11,884 nucleotides of DNA from an uncultured Oscillospiraceae bacterium (GTDB taxonomy: Bacteria; Bacillota; Clostridia; Oscillospirales; Oscillospiraceae), in the NCBI GenBank assembly GCA_905233595.1, contig CAJOFI010000062.1, positions 8,316 to 20,199 of the forward strand, written 5' to 3'. The translations under genes were made by a program, and so were the position numbers. Under the pieces are notes generated by a model. It had not been told where the DNA came from. It saw nothing but the letters and a program-made list of their open reading frames with translations, and searched no databases. Shown in pieces: positions 1-7,734 of this stretch; the first letter of the stretch is position 1, and every line of letters starts with the position of its first letter.

Positions 1-1
1 C

Positions 2-874
2 GCAGTCTGGGGCTTAAACGTCAGAGCCGACCGGACGCGCCTCGGCGACGCGGGGCGCGCGCTCTGGGCGGTTCCCGCGCAGTATGACAGCGGGGAGATC
101 GCGGAGCGCGGCACGGTGGAGGAGCTTTTGTACGAGACCAGAGCCTACGCGACCGATCAGCGCGCCGTCACCAAGCGGGCGCTGGTGTATCTGCCCTATG
201 GCTACGACGAGAGCAGGCAGTACAACGTCCTCTATCTCATGCACGGCACGGGGGACGATGAAAACTACTGGCTTGAGACGAACCCGAGCAACCGCGTGAT
301 GCTCGATCGCATGATCGCCTCGGGGCAGATCGAGCCGCTCATCGTCGTGACGCCGACCTTCTACGTGGAGCAGGATTGCAGGGACGGGCTGGACGCGCTG
401 ACCTTCTCCTTCCGGGAGGAGCTGAGAAACGACCTCATGCCCGCCGTGGAGGGGAGATACAGCACCTACGCGGAGACCGCCGACGACGCGGGCTTCGCCG
501 CGAGCCGCGACCACCGCGCCTTCGCGGGGCTCTCGCGCGGCGCGGTCACGACCTGCCACTCCGCCTTCTGCGGGAGCCTGGACTATTTCTCCTGGTTCGG
601 CATGTTCTCCGCCTTCCGCACGCCGGAGGCGTATTTCCGCGAGACCGTCCAGAGCGGGGACTTTGCGGCGCTGCCCATCCACTATCTGTATATGACCACC
701 GGCAACTTCGACTTTGCCATGCCCGCCCAGGTGCCGGGCTACCGCATGCTCGTGTCCATTGAGCCGCGCCTGCGTTACGGCGTGAACACGAGCTTCGAGA
801 TGTTCCCCATGCGCTACCACTCCATCGGCAACTGGCACCTTGCGCTGTACAATTATCTGCAAAAAATCTTCTGA
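2..874 (+). CDS. Alpha/beta-hydrolase esterase, CE1/esterase D type (5' partial)
   Basis: The frame is open from the first bases of the window, so the N-terminus lies outside; the GTG at 116 is only an internal codon. The protein has the layout of carbohydrate esterase family 1 / esterase D enzymes, which remove acyl or feruloyl groups from sugars. An LMHGTG oxyanion-hole strand is encoded near 236-253, a GLSRG nucleophile elbow near 527-541 (Ser codon 533-535), an acidic candidate in GNFDF near 701-715, and C-terminal histidines at codons 818-820 and 836-838, one of which should complete the triad. The C-terminus aligns with the usual end of the fold, so only the front is missing. A secretion signal or carbohydrate-binding domain could lie upstream, unseen. 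The next esterase starts a few bases after the stop, suggesting one transcript. Substrate cannot be fixed from sequence. Confidence 0.85.
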   Translation, partial: AVWGLNVRADRTRLGDAGRALWAVPAQYDSGEIAERGTVEELLYETRAYATDQRAVTKRALVYLPYGYDESRQYNVLYLMHGTGDDENYWLETNPSNRVMLDRMIASGQIEPLIVVTPTFYVEQDCRDGLDALTFSFREELRNDLMPAVEGRYSTYAETADDAGFAASRDHRAFAGLSRGAVTTCHSAFCGSLDYFSWFGMFSAFRTPEAYFRETVQSGDFAALPIHYLYMTTGNFDFAMPAQVPGYRMLVSIEPRLRYGVNTSFEMFPMRYHSIGNWHLALYNYLQKIF

Positions 875-879
875 ATCGG

Positions 880-1908
880 GTGAAAGCCGTGAAAAACAAT
901 ACGAAAAAGATCCCCTGGGGGAGAACGCTGCTGGTTCTGGCCGTCCTGCTCGCCCTCGCGCTCGCGGCCAACCGCTACACCGTGCGGCAGGTCTGGTGCA
1001 ATCTCACCGCCCCCACCCTGAAGCTCGATGAGAGCACGGACTGGGCGGGGGGAACGAGCTATGAGCGCCTGCCCTACGCGGAGCTTTCGGACGCGCAGTA
1101 CCTCGACCTCTACGTGCCCGACGCTGCGGAGCCCGCGCCGCTGTTCGTGCTGGTGCACGGCGGGGGCTTTGCCTTCAACGATTCCCAGTCCCGCCAGGCG
1201 CAGTTCATGTACCGCTACTTCCGCGACCACGGCTTTGCCTGCGCGAGCGTCAACTACCGCCTCTCCACCGAGGCGCCCTTCCCCGCCGCCTGCGAGGACG
1301 TGAAGGCCGCCGTGCGCTTCCTCGCGCACAACGCGGCGGACTACGGCTATGACGCGGAGCGCATCGCCATCTGGGGCGAGTCGGCGGGCGGCTACCTCGC
1401 GTGCATGACGGCGCTCTCCGCGCCCGACGCCTATTGCGGCACGCCCTGCGTCGGCGAGACGGCGGAGGAGCGCTTCCCCATGCCCGCCTTTGACGCGCTG
1501 GTGGACTACTACGGCGTGGTGGATTTTGAATCCTCCCGCACGCAGCTTGAGGAGGAGGGGCTGCTGCCCTGGGTCTCGCCCCTCGCGAATTCCTGGGCGA
1601 ACGAGGCGCTCAAGGACTATGACAGCCTCGAGGAATACTGGCTGCGCGAGCTCGTGGAGGCCAGCCCCCTGCGCCGCGCCGAGCGGCAGGAGAACGAAAA
1701 TCCCGCCCTGCGCAGTCTGATCGTGCACGGCGACGCGGATATCACGGTCTCGCAGCTCCAGTCCCTGACGCTCTTTTCCACGCTCCACGCGCAGGGCGCG
1801 GACGCGCAGATGCGCCTCGTCCCCCGGTGCAAGCACGCCGACGACCGCCTCTTCACCGACGAGATGCTCTCCGGCGTGGCGGAGTTCCTGTGGAAAAGCT
1901 TTGAATGA
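880..1908 (+). CDS. Membrane-anchored alpha/beta-hydrolase, acetyl-esterase/lipase (HSL-like)
   Basis: Numbering from the GTG at 880, the protein has 342 residues. A second GTG at 889 is preceded by GGGTGA five bases upstream and may be the true start. Residues about 17-31 form a hydrophobic segment after a basic N-terminus, an uncleaved anchor or signal peptide, so the enzyme likely acts outside the membrane. The catalytic layout is that of hormone-sensitive-lipase/acetyl-esterase proteins: HGGGF oxyanion motif at 93-97, GESAGG nucleophile elbow with Ser168, Asp287 in the HGDAD segment, and His319 near the end. All triad residues are present and the length is normal. The start lies within 15 bases of the upstream esterase stop, so the two are probably co-transcribed and may act on acylated carbohydrates; that role is inferred. 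Carboxylesterase or peptidase activity remains possible. Confidence 0.85.
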   Translation: MKAVKNNTKKIPWGRTLLVLAVLLALALAANRYTVRQVWCNLTAPTLKLDESTDWAGGTSYERLPYAELSDAQYLDLYVPDAAEPAPLFVLVHGGGFAFNDSQSRQAQFMYRYFRDHGFACASVNYRLSTEAPFPAACEDVKAAVRFLAHNAADYGYDAERIAIWGESAGGYLACMTALSAPDAYCGTPCVGETAEERFPMPAFDALVDYYGVVDFESSRTQLEEEGLLPWVSPLANSWANEALKDYDSLEEYWLRELVEASPLRRAERQENENPALRSLIVHGDADITVSQLQSLTLFSTLHAQGADAQMRLVPRCKHADDRLFTDEMLSGVAEFLWKSFE

Positions 1909-1939
1909 AACGGCGCGGACAGCGGAAAGGAAAAGAAAA

Positions 1940-1979
1940 AACTGGGGACGCGAAAAAACGTTTTTTCGCGTCCCCAGTT
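1940..1979 (-). terminator. Perfect 40-bp palindrome, rho-independent terminator of rpmE
   Basis: The two 20-base arms (1940-1959 and 1960-1979) are exact reverse complements with no spacer. The stem has ACTGGGG at its base and six A:T pairs near its tip. On the - strand it is followed by a T-rich tract (complement of 1926-1939), which fits termination of rpmE. On the + strand no T-run follows, so stopping of the esterase transcript is less certain. The same design recurs at 8442-8480. Confidence 0.8.
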
Positions 1980-1989
1980 AACGTTCCGA

Positions 1990-2190
1990 TTATTTGATGC
2001 CATACTTCTTGTTGAACTTGTCAACACGGCCGCTGGTATCGACCAGCTTCTGCTTGCCGGTGTAGAAGGGGTGGCACTTGGAGCAGATCTCAACGGTGAT
2101 ATTCTGCTTGGTGGAACCGGTCTCGATCACGTTGCCGCAGGCGCAGCGAATGGTGGTCGGCTTATAGTTGGGATGGATCCCTGCTTTCAT
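1990..2190 (-). CDS. rpmE: 50S ribosomal protein L31, zinc-binding type
   Basis: A 66-residue protein of normal L31 length beginning MKAGIHPNY and ending in the conserved VDKFNKKYG region. Cysteines 16, 18, 36 and 39 form the CxC...CxxC zinc site that marks the C+ form of L31; in other bacteria this form is exchanged for a cysteine-free paralogue under zinc shortage. L31 bridges the large and small ribosomal subunits. An AGGAG ribosome binding site lies 11 bases before the ATG, a little far but acceptable. The gene has its own promoter and a foldable leader (separate entries) and a strong terminator just after the stop. It is transcribed divergently from secA. No sign of damage. Confidence 0.97.
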   Translation of the reverse strand: MKAGIHPNYKPTTIRCACGNVIETGSTKQNITVEICSKCHPFYTGKQKLVDTSGRVDKFNKKYGIK

Positions 2191-2260
2191 TTTTGCGTAC
2201 GCTCCTCATCAAAGGCTGCCATGATTGTGCCCTCGCGAGCAGGCATAGTTACATGGCGCA
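2191..2260 (-). promoter_or_regulatory. Structured 5' leader of rpmE, candidate L31 autoregulatory leader
   Basis: The predicted rpmE transcript starts near 2260 and its ~70-base leader can fold. An outer GCCATG/CATGGC stem (2252-2257 with 2218-2223) encloses an inner TGCC/GGCA stem (2242-2245 with 2228-2231) capped by a CTCGCGAG self-complement (2232-2239). The nested pairing begins almost at the predicted transcription start. Ribosomal-protein leaders that bind L31 are known in several phyla; whether this matches one of them is not testable here, so the regulatory role is inferred. Confidence 0.45.
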
Positions 2261-2266
2261 AAGCGA

Positions 2267-2295
2267 AGTATACCATAAGAAATCGGGGAATGCAA
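2267..2295 (-). promoter_or_regulatory. Sigma-A promoter of rpmE with extended -10
   Basis: Read on the - strand, TTGCAT (2290-2295) and TATACT (2267-2272) are separated by exactly 17 bases, and TGG directly precedes the -10, giving an extended -10 element. Predicted start near 2260. Confidence 0.75.
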
Positions 2296-2368
2296 GCATT
2301 TCTTTCAAAACCGCGGCAAACGCGGGGGAAGCGCTTTTCCGGGACGCAAAAAAAGCGCGCGAATAGTC

Positions 2369-2397
2369 TTTTTTTATTCACAAAGCTGTGGTATACT
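2369..2397 (+). promoter_or_regulatory. Probable secA promoter, extended -10
   Basis: TGG-TATACT at 2389-2397 repeats the extended -10 of the rpmE promoter on the opposite strand. The -35 region 17 bases upstream is only a T-run (2369-2374), so recognition would rely on the extended -10. Predicted start near 2404 gives a leader of about 34 bases. A perfect TATAAT at 2412-2417 is an alternative, but its transcript would start at the ribosome binding site. Confidence 0.5.
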
Positions 2398-2437
2398 TCA
2401 AACTGTATCACTATAATGATCATCAAAGGAGCATACC

Positions 2438-5209
2438 ATGGGATTTTTTCAAAAGCTCTTCGGCAGCTATTCTGACCGGGAGCTGAAACGGATCTATCCG
2501 ATTGCCGATAAAATTGAGAAGCTGGAGCCGAAAATGCAGGCGCTCTCCGACAGCGAGCTGCGCGGCATGACCGAGGAGTTCAAGCACCGCCTCGCCACCG
2601 GCGAGAGCCTGGACGACATTCTGCCCGAGGCCTTCGCCGCCGTGCGGGAGGCGAGCTGGCGCGTGCTGGGGATGAAGCCCTTCCGCGTGCAGCTCATCGG
2701 CGGCATCGTGCTTCACCAGGGGCGCATCGCCGAGATGAAGACCGGCGAGGGCAAGACCCTCGTCGCCGTGCTGCCCGCCTACTTAAACGCCCTGAGCGGC
2801 GAGGGCGTGCACATCGTCACGGTCAACGACTACCTCGCCCGGCGTGACAGCGAGTGGATGGGCAAGGTGCACCGCTTCATGGGGCTTTCGGTGGGGCTCA
2901 TCGTCCACGGGCTGGACAACGAGCAGCGCCGCGCCGCCTACAACTGCGACATCACCTACGGCACCAACAACGAGATGGGCTTTGACTACCTGCGCGACAA
3001 CATGGCGCTCTACAAGGAGCAGATGGTGCAGCGCGGGCACGCCTTCGCCATCGTGGACGAGGTGGACTCCATCCTCATCGACGAGGCGAGGACGCCGCTC
3101 ATCATCTCCGGCCAGGGCGACGAGAGCACCGATCTCTACCGCCAGGCGGACGATTTCGTGAGCCGCCTGAAGAGAATCGTCTACGCCTCCGTGGACGAGA
3201 AGGAGGAGGAGAGCGAGGATCTCGACGCCGACTACGTCGTGGACGAGAAGGCGCGCTCCGCCACGCTCACCGCCCGCGGCATCGCGAAGGCCGAGCGCGC
3301 CTTCGGGCTCGAAAACCTCGCGGATATGGAGAACGCCACCCTCTCGCACCACATCAACCAGGCGCTCAAGGCGCACGGCATCATGAAGCGGGACATCGAC
3401 TACATCGTCAAGGACGGCGAGATCATCATCGTCGATGAGTTCACCGGCCGCCTCATGCTCGGCCGGCGCTACTCCGAGGGGCTGCACCAGGCCATCGAGG
3501 CCAAGGAGCATGTGGACGTGCAGAAGGAGAACAAGACCCTCGCGACCATCACCTTCCAGAACTATTTCCGTCTCTACGGCAAGCTCTCCGGCATGACCGG
3601 CACCGCCGCCACCGAGGCGGAGGAGTTCGGCGCGATCTACCGGCTCGACATCATCGAGATCCCGACGAACAAGCCCGTCATCCGCATCGACAACCCCGAC
3701 GTGGTGTATAAAAACGAGCTCGGCAAGAACCGCGCCATCATCGAGCAGATCGTCGCCTGCCACGAGAAGGGGCAGCCCGTGCTGGTCGGCACCGTGAGCA
3801 TCGAGAAGAGCGAGTATCTCTCGAAGCTTCTCAAGGCGCGGGGCATCCCCCACACGGTCCTGAACGCCAAGTACCACGAGAAGGAGGCCGAGATCGTCGC
3901 CCAGGCGGGCAAGCTCGGCGCGGTCACCATCGCGACCAATATGGCCGGGCGCGGCACCGACATCATGCTCGGCGGCAACGCGGAGTACCTCGCGCGCGAG
4001 GATCTGCGCAAGGCGGGCTATGACGACGCCGTCATCGCCGAGGCCACGGGCTACGCCGAGACCGACAACGAGGACATCCTCTCGGCGCGAAAGCTCTTCG
4101 CCGAGCGCATGGCGGCGCACAAGCTCGTCACGAACGCCGAGGCCGAGAAGGTGCGCGCCGCCGGCGGCCTCTTCATCCTCGGCACCGAGCGGCACGAGTC
4201 CCGCCGCATCGACAACCAGCTGCGCGGCCGCGCCGGCCGTCAGGGCGACCCGGGCGAGAGCCGCTTCTACCTCGCCATGACGGACGACATCATGCGCCTC
4301 TTCGGCTCTGAGCGCGTCATGGGCATGATGGAGACGCTCAAGATGGAGGAGGACGTGCCGCTCGACGCCAAGCTCCTCTCCGGCGCAATCGAGCAGGCGC
4401 AGAAGACCGTCGAGAGCCGCAACTTCCAGACCCGCAAGAGCGTGCTGGAGTTTGACGACGTGATGAACCAGCAGCGCAACATCATCTACGGCGAGCGCCG
4501 CAAGGTGCTTGACGGGGAGAACCTCCGCGGCCAGATCATGGGTATGCTCGCCGAGTTCGTGCAGAGCACCGTGCGCGACGGGCTGGGCGGCGTGAACGCC
4601 GAGAGCCAGGCGCAGCTTGACGCGGCGCTCGCCCCCTTTGAAAAGCTCTTCCTGCGCCGGGGCGAGGTGAAGCTTGAGAGCTTCAAGGGGCGCGTGGACG
4701 CCGACAAGGTCTCCGCCGCCGTGACCGAGATCGCCGAAAAGCTCTACGCCGAGCGCGAGGCCGCCTTCGGCATGGGTCTGAACGACACGCCGCTTATGCG
4801 CGAGCTTGAGCGCGTCATCATGCTGCGCGTGGTGGACGAATATTGGATGGATCACATCGACGCCATGACCGAGCTCAAGCGCGGCATCGGCCTGAGGGGC
4901 TACGGCAACGTCAAGCCCATCGACGCCTACAAGCAGGAGGGCTTCGATATGTTCGAGGCCATGGTCCACGGCATCCGCGAGGAGACTGTGCGCCGCCTCT
5001 TCACCGTGCAGATCCGCCGCGAGGCGCCCATCGAGCGCAAGGCCGTCGCGAAAAACGCCGCCGCGAACGTGGGCGGCGAGCCGGTGAAGAAAAAGCCGGT
5101 CAAGAAGGCTCCCAAGCCCGGGCGCAACGACCCCTGCCCCTGCGGCAAGATGAAGCCCGACGGCAGCAGACGGCTCAAATACAAAGAGTGCTGCGGAAGG
5201 AACGAGTGA
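2438..5209 (+). CDS. secA: Preprotein translocase ATPase SecA
   Basis: The 923-residue SecA motor drives unfolded preproteins through SecYEG at the cytoplasmic membrane. AAAGGAG lies seven bases before the ATG. Visible parts: N-terminal [21 protein letters not shown] adenine-contact segment about 79-89; Walker A MKTGEGKT at 100-107; DEVD Walker B at 207-210; preprotein cross-linking region about 225-370; second nucleotide-binding fold with [13 protein letters not shown] and the [13 protein letters not shown] finger near 595-607; then helical scaffold and wing. The C-terminal tail has a lysine-rich linker and a SEC-C zinc motif with Cys900, Cys902, Cys918 and Cys919. The gap between the cysteine pairs is 15 residues instead of the usual eight. 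The protein is otherwise complete, and a second SecA2 type is unlikely given the zinc tail. A repeat element follows the stop immediately. Confidence 0.98.
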   Translation: MGFFQKLFGSYSDRELKRIYPIADKIEKLEPKMQALSDSELRGMTEEFKHRLATGESLDDILPEAFAAVREASWRVLGMKPFRVQLIGGIVLHQGRIAEMKTGEGKTLVAVLPAYLNALSGEGVHIVTVNDYLARRDSEWMGKVHRFMGLSVGLIVHGLDNEQRRAAYNCDITYGTNNEMGFDYLRDNMALYKEQMVQRGHAFAIVDEVDSILIDEARTPLIISGQGDESTDLYRQADDFVSRLKRIVYASVDEKEEESEDLDADYVVDEKARSATLTARGIAKAERAFGLENLADMENATLSHHINQALKAHGIMKRDIDYIVKDGEIIIVDEFTGRLMLGRRYSEGLHQAIEAKEHVDVQKENKTLATITFQNYFRLYGKLSGMTGTAATEAEEFGAIYRLDIIEIPTNKPVIRIDNPDVVYKNELGKNRAIIEQIVACHEKGQPVLVGTVSIEKSEYLSKLLKARGIPHTVLNAKYHEKEAEIVAQAGKLGAVTIATNMAGRGTDIMLGGNAEYLAREDLRKAGYDDAVIAEATGYAETDNEDILSARKLFAERMAAHKLVTNAEAEKVRAAGGLFILGTERHESRRIDNQLRGRAGRQGDPGESRFYLAMTDDIMRLFGSERVMGMMETLKMEEDVPLDAKLLSGAIEQAQKTVESRNFQTRKSVLEFDDVMNQQRNIIYGERRKVLDGENLRGQIMGMLAEFVQSTVRDGLGGVNAESQAQLDAALAPFEKLFLRRGEVKLESFKGRVDADKVSAAVTEIAEKLYAEREAAFGMGLNDTPLMRELERVIMLRVVDEYWMDHIDAMTELKRGIGLRGYGNVKPIDAYKQEGFDMFEAMVHGIREETVRRLFTVQIRREAPIERKAVAKNAAANVGGEPVKKKPVKKAPKPGRNDPCPCGKMKPDGSRRLKYKECCGRNE

Positions 5210-5310
5210 ATAGTGAATAATGAATAGGGAAGGAGTCGCTTCGCGACAATTATAATTCGTTATTCGTTCCCGAAGGGAACACCAAAACTTTTCACTTTTC
5301 TCTATTCACT
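5205..5310. repeat. Multi-hairpin intergenic repeat element between secA and pgeF
   Basis: The ends carry AGTGAATA (5205-5212, repeated at 5212-5219) and its complement TATTCACT (5303-5310). Inside are two perfect hairpins, GTCGC-TTC-GCGAC (5235-5247) and GTTCCC-GAA-GGGAAC (5266-5280), with AT-rich inverted sequence between them. The left end includes the secA stop codon and the right end abuts the pgeF ribosome binding site, as if inserted exactly between the genes. No coding potential. A partly similar core is found near 9746-9768. Confidence 0.65.
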
Positions 5311-5321
5311 GGAGTATGTCT

Positions 5322-6110
5322 ATGTTCATTGAAAACCACGAAGGCGAACTCATCTATATGACCTCCACCCTGATCCCCCTGCGCCATGCCTTTACCACCC
5401 GCTTCGGCGGGGTGAGTACGGGGCATCTCGCCTCGCTCAACCTTCTGAGCGACAAGGGGGATACGCCGGAGAACGTGCGGGAGAACTACCGCCGCGTCGC
5501 CGCGCTCTTCGGCGTGGGGGAGGACGACTGCGCCGTGACGAGGCAGGTGCACGGAAACGCAGTGCGCATCGTCACCAAGGCGGACAAACACGCCTGCCTC
5601 ACGCCCGTCCCCTACGAGGCCGACGGCATCGTGACGGCGGAGCGCGGCCTGCCCATCTTCTGCTTCACGGCCGACTGCGTGCCGGTGCTGCTGGCTGACG
5701 CGGAACACGGCGTCGTCGGCGCGGTGCACTGCGGCTGGCGAAGCTCGGTGGGGGATATTCTGAAAAACGCGCTGGAGCAGATGGCTTCTCTCGGCGCAAG
5801 GCCGGAGAGCATCCGCGCCGCCATCGGCCCCGCCATCGGCAAGTGCTGCTTTGAGACGGACGACGACGTGCCCGAGGCCGTGAGCGCCTGGCTTCAAGGC
5901 GACACGGCGCGTCTCTTCGTAAAGCGCGCCGACGGCAAGACCCTCGTTGACCTGCGCGGGGCAAACGCAAGGCGGCTCACGCAGCTCGGCGTCCCGGCGG
6001 CGCAGATCGACGTCTCCGAAGAGTGCACCTTCTGCAGCCACGACAAGTACTGGTCGCACCGCTATACCAAAGGGCAGCGCGGCGGCCAGGCGGCAGTTAT
6101 CAGCCTGTGA
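5322..6110 (+). CDS. pgeF: Peptidoglycan editing factor PgeF (YfiH/laccase-domain family)
   Basis: A cytoplasmic protein of about 262 residues, normal for the YfiH/DUF152 family. In E. coli the homologue keeps L-serine out of the first position of the cell-wall stem peptide; relatives have purine-nucleoside-processing activity and were earlier called polyphenol oxidases. The metal-site residues are present: His77 in RQVHGN, Cys119 in FTADCVPVLL and His136 in GAVHCGWR. ADGIV, the AIGP segment and a C-terminal SHR motif before RGGQAAVISL complete the family pattern. GGAG at 5311-5314 is seven bases from the ATG at 5322 but only one from the ATG at 5316, so the later start is chosen. The next gene follows after 31 bases, suggesting a shared transcript. 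The cysteine after the third ligand (HCGWR) varies in the family. Confidence 0.93.
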   Translation: MFIENHEGELIYMTSTLIPLRHAFTTRFGGVSTGHLASLNLLSDKGDTPENVRENYRRVAALFGVGEDDCAVTRQVHGNAVRIVTKADKHACLTPVPYEADGIVTAERGLPIFCFTADCVPVLLADAEHGVVGAVHCGWRSSVGDILKNALEQMASLGARPESIRAAIGPAIGKCCFETDDDVPEAVSAWLQGDTARLFVKRADGKTLVDLRGANARRLTQLGVPAAQIDVSEECTFCSHDKYWSHRYTKGQRGGQAAVISL

Positions 6111-6141
6111 GCTTTGAGTTTTGAGGAACGAGAAAGAACCT

Positions 6142-7719
6142 ATGAGCAAGAATATACGCAGAATCCTCGCGCTGCTGCTGGCGTTTGCGGCGCTTTTGTC
6201 GCTCTCCGCCTGCGGCAGACGGGAGGACGAGGGGAGCGACGTCCCCGAATCCACCGGCGGCAAGGAGATCGTCAAGGGCACCTCGGCCGACAGCAAGTTC
6301 ACCATGAACGTGAATATGCGTTACAGCCGCAACCCCCTTGTCGCGACCAACCGCTCCAACCAGCTCATCTGCGATCTCGTGTATGAGAACATGATCGAGC
6401 TGGACGACAACTTCGAGCCCATCGAGGGCGCGGGCGTCATCACCGAATGGGAGTGCAGCGACGACGGCAAGAACTGGACGCTCACCGTCGGCGAGGGGCA
6501 CTACTTCCACGACGGCAGCGAGGTCACACCGCGCGACATCAGCTATTCCCTCGGCCTTGCCATCAACGCCGACCGCTACGCCGGGCGCTTTTCCAGCTTT
6601 CAGGGCGCGTCCCCCGGCGAGGGCGTGGTGCTGGTCGCCCTCGGCATCGGGGACAGCTCCTTCATCCGCCTGCTGAACATCCCCATCATCAAGTCCGGCA
6701 CCTACGGCGAAAAGCGCGACTACGGCAACACCCCCATCGGCAGCGGCGTAAAGGAGATCACGCTCACCGAGTACCAGACCGCGGACGAGATCATCTCCGC
6801 CTTTGAAAGCGGCCTCATCGACGTGGTGACGAACGACCCCTCGAGCTACACGAACCTCGGCTACGCCAGCACGAACGAGATCCACACCTACGCCACCACC
6901 AACATGCACTACGTCATGTTCAACGAGGAGAGCATGCTCGGCCGTTACAGCTACTTCCGCCTCGCGATGCAGCACGCCTTCGACCGGGAGTATCTGGTGG
7001 AGCTGCTGCACGGCAACGCCGTCGCGACGCCGATTCCCATGTACCCCACCTGCCGGGACTACCCGACGGGGCTCGTGTCGGGGCTCGACTACAACCTGGA
7101 GAGCTGCCGCCGCATCCTCGAGGTCGCGGGCGTGCGCGATTACGACGAGGACGGGGTGCTGGAGTTCATGAACGGCTCCCCGCAGGAGATCTCGCTCAAC
7201 ATCGCCGTCTGCGCCGACAGCAGCGCCAAGGCGGGCGTCGTGCGCCGCTTCCAGGAGGATATGGCGAGCCTCGGCCTCACCGTCGTCGTGCACGAGATGA
7301 CCTGGGACAATTACATGAAGGCGCTCGAGGAGGGGGAGATCGCGATCTCCAACACCGGCACCCAGACCGTGCCCCTCGACATGTACTACGGCGAGGTCAA
7401 GCTCAGACCCAACTTCGACCTCACGGAGCTGCTGCAGCCCCGCAAGGAGGAAAACGAGCGCACCAACATCAATTACAGCCGCTCGAGCGACCAGAGCGTC
7501 GTCGGGCAGATCGAAACCTACCTCTCCGCAAGCCCCGCCACCCGCCCGGGCGCGTACTACCAGTTCTGCCAGTACCTCACCGGGCAGACCGCCTCGCTCA
7601 TCACCATCGGCTTTGAAAAGCAGCAGATCATCACCCGCCGCGGCGTCTGCAAGGGCGTGGAACCGAACGCGGGCAATCCGCTCTTCAACTTTGAAAACTG
7701 GACGATCGATCTCGATTAA
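6142..7719 (+). CDS. ABC transporter solute-binding lipoprotein, family 5 (peptide/nickel type), shortened
   Basis: The ATG at 6142 is chosen because it starts a clean lipoprotein signal: basic MSKNIRR, hydrophobic stretch, and an LSAC lipobox with Cys24 as the lipid site; a TTG at 6121 in frame is less likely. The mature protein has the SBP_bac_5 order: N-lobe with LVYENMIELDDNFEPIEG, the WTLTVGEGHYFHDGSEVT segment and TPRDISYSLG, then TADEIISAFESGLIDVVTNDPS, AMQHAFDREYLVELL and a C-terminal lobe. It would capture oligopeptides or similar ligands at the outer membrane face. Around residues 196-204 the usual PxGTGPY strand-loop (roughly 30 residues) seems missing: TPIGSG runs straight into VKEITLTEY. 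No permease or ATPase genes adjoin, so it is an orphan or borrows a transporter. Ligand unknown. Confidence 0.85.
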   Translation: MSKNIRRILALLLAFAALLSLSACGRREDEGSDVPESTGGKEIVKGTSADSKFTMNVNMRYSRNPLVATNRSNQLICDLVYENMIELDDNFEPIEGAGVITEWECSDDGKNWTLTVGEGHYFHDGSEVTPRDISYSLGLAINADRYAGRFSSFQGASPGEGVVLVALGIGDSSFIRLLNIPIIKSGTYGEKRDYGNTPIGSGVKEITLTEYQTADEIISAFESGLIDVVTNDPSSYTNLGYASTNEIHTYATTNMHYVMFNEESMLGRYSYFRLAMQHAFDREYLVELLHGNAVATPIPMYPTCRDYPTGLVSGLDYNLESCRRILEVAGVRDYDEDGVLEFMNGSPQEISLNIAVCADSSAKAGVVRRFQEDMASLGLTVVVHEMTWDNYMKALEEGEIAISNTGTQTVPLDMYYGEVKLRPNFDLTELLQPRKEENERTNINYSRSSDQSVVGQIETYLSASPATRPGAYYQFCQYLTGQTASLITIGFEKQQIITRRGVCKGVEPNAGNPLFNFENWTIDLD

Positions 7720-7734
7720 AGGGGGAAACGCAAC

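Noticed and set aside
14..862. Antisense open frame opposite the first esterase
   Set aside because: The + strand frame has a full catalytic triad pattern; the antisense product is low-complexity.
2412..2417. Perfect TATAAT as the secA -10 element
   Set aside because: Transcription would begin at the ribosome binding site and no -35 lies at the right distance; the upstream extended TATACT is preferred.
2783..4969. A 728-codon open frame on the - strand opposite secA
   Set aside because: It is the antisense shadow of a high-GC gene with strong third-position bias; the translation is low-complexity (A, V, L, H, E, D rich) and has no recognisable domain.
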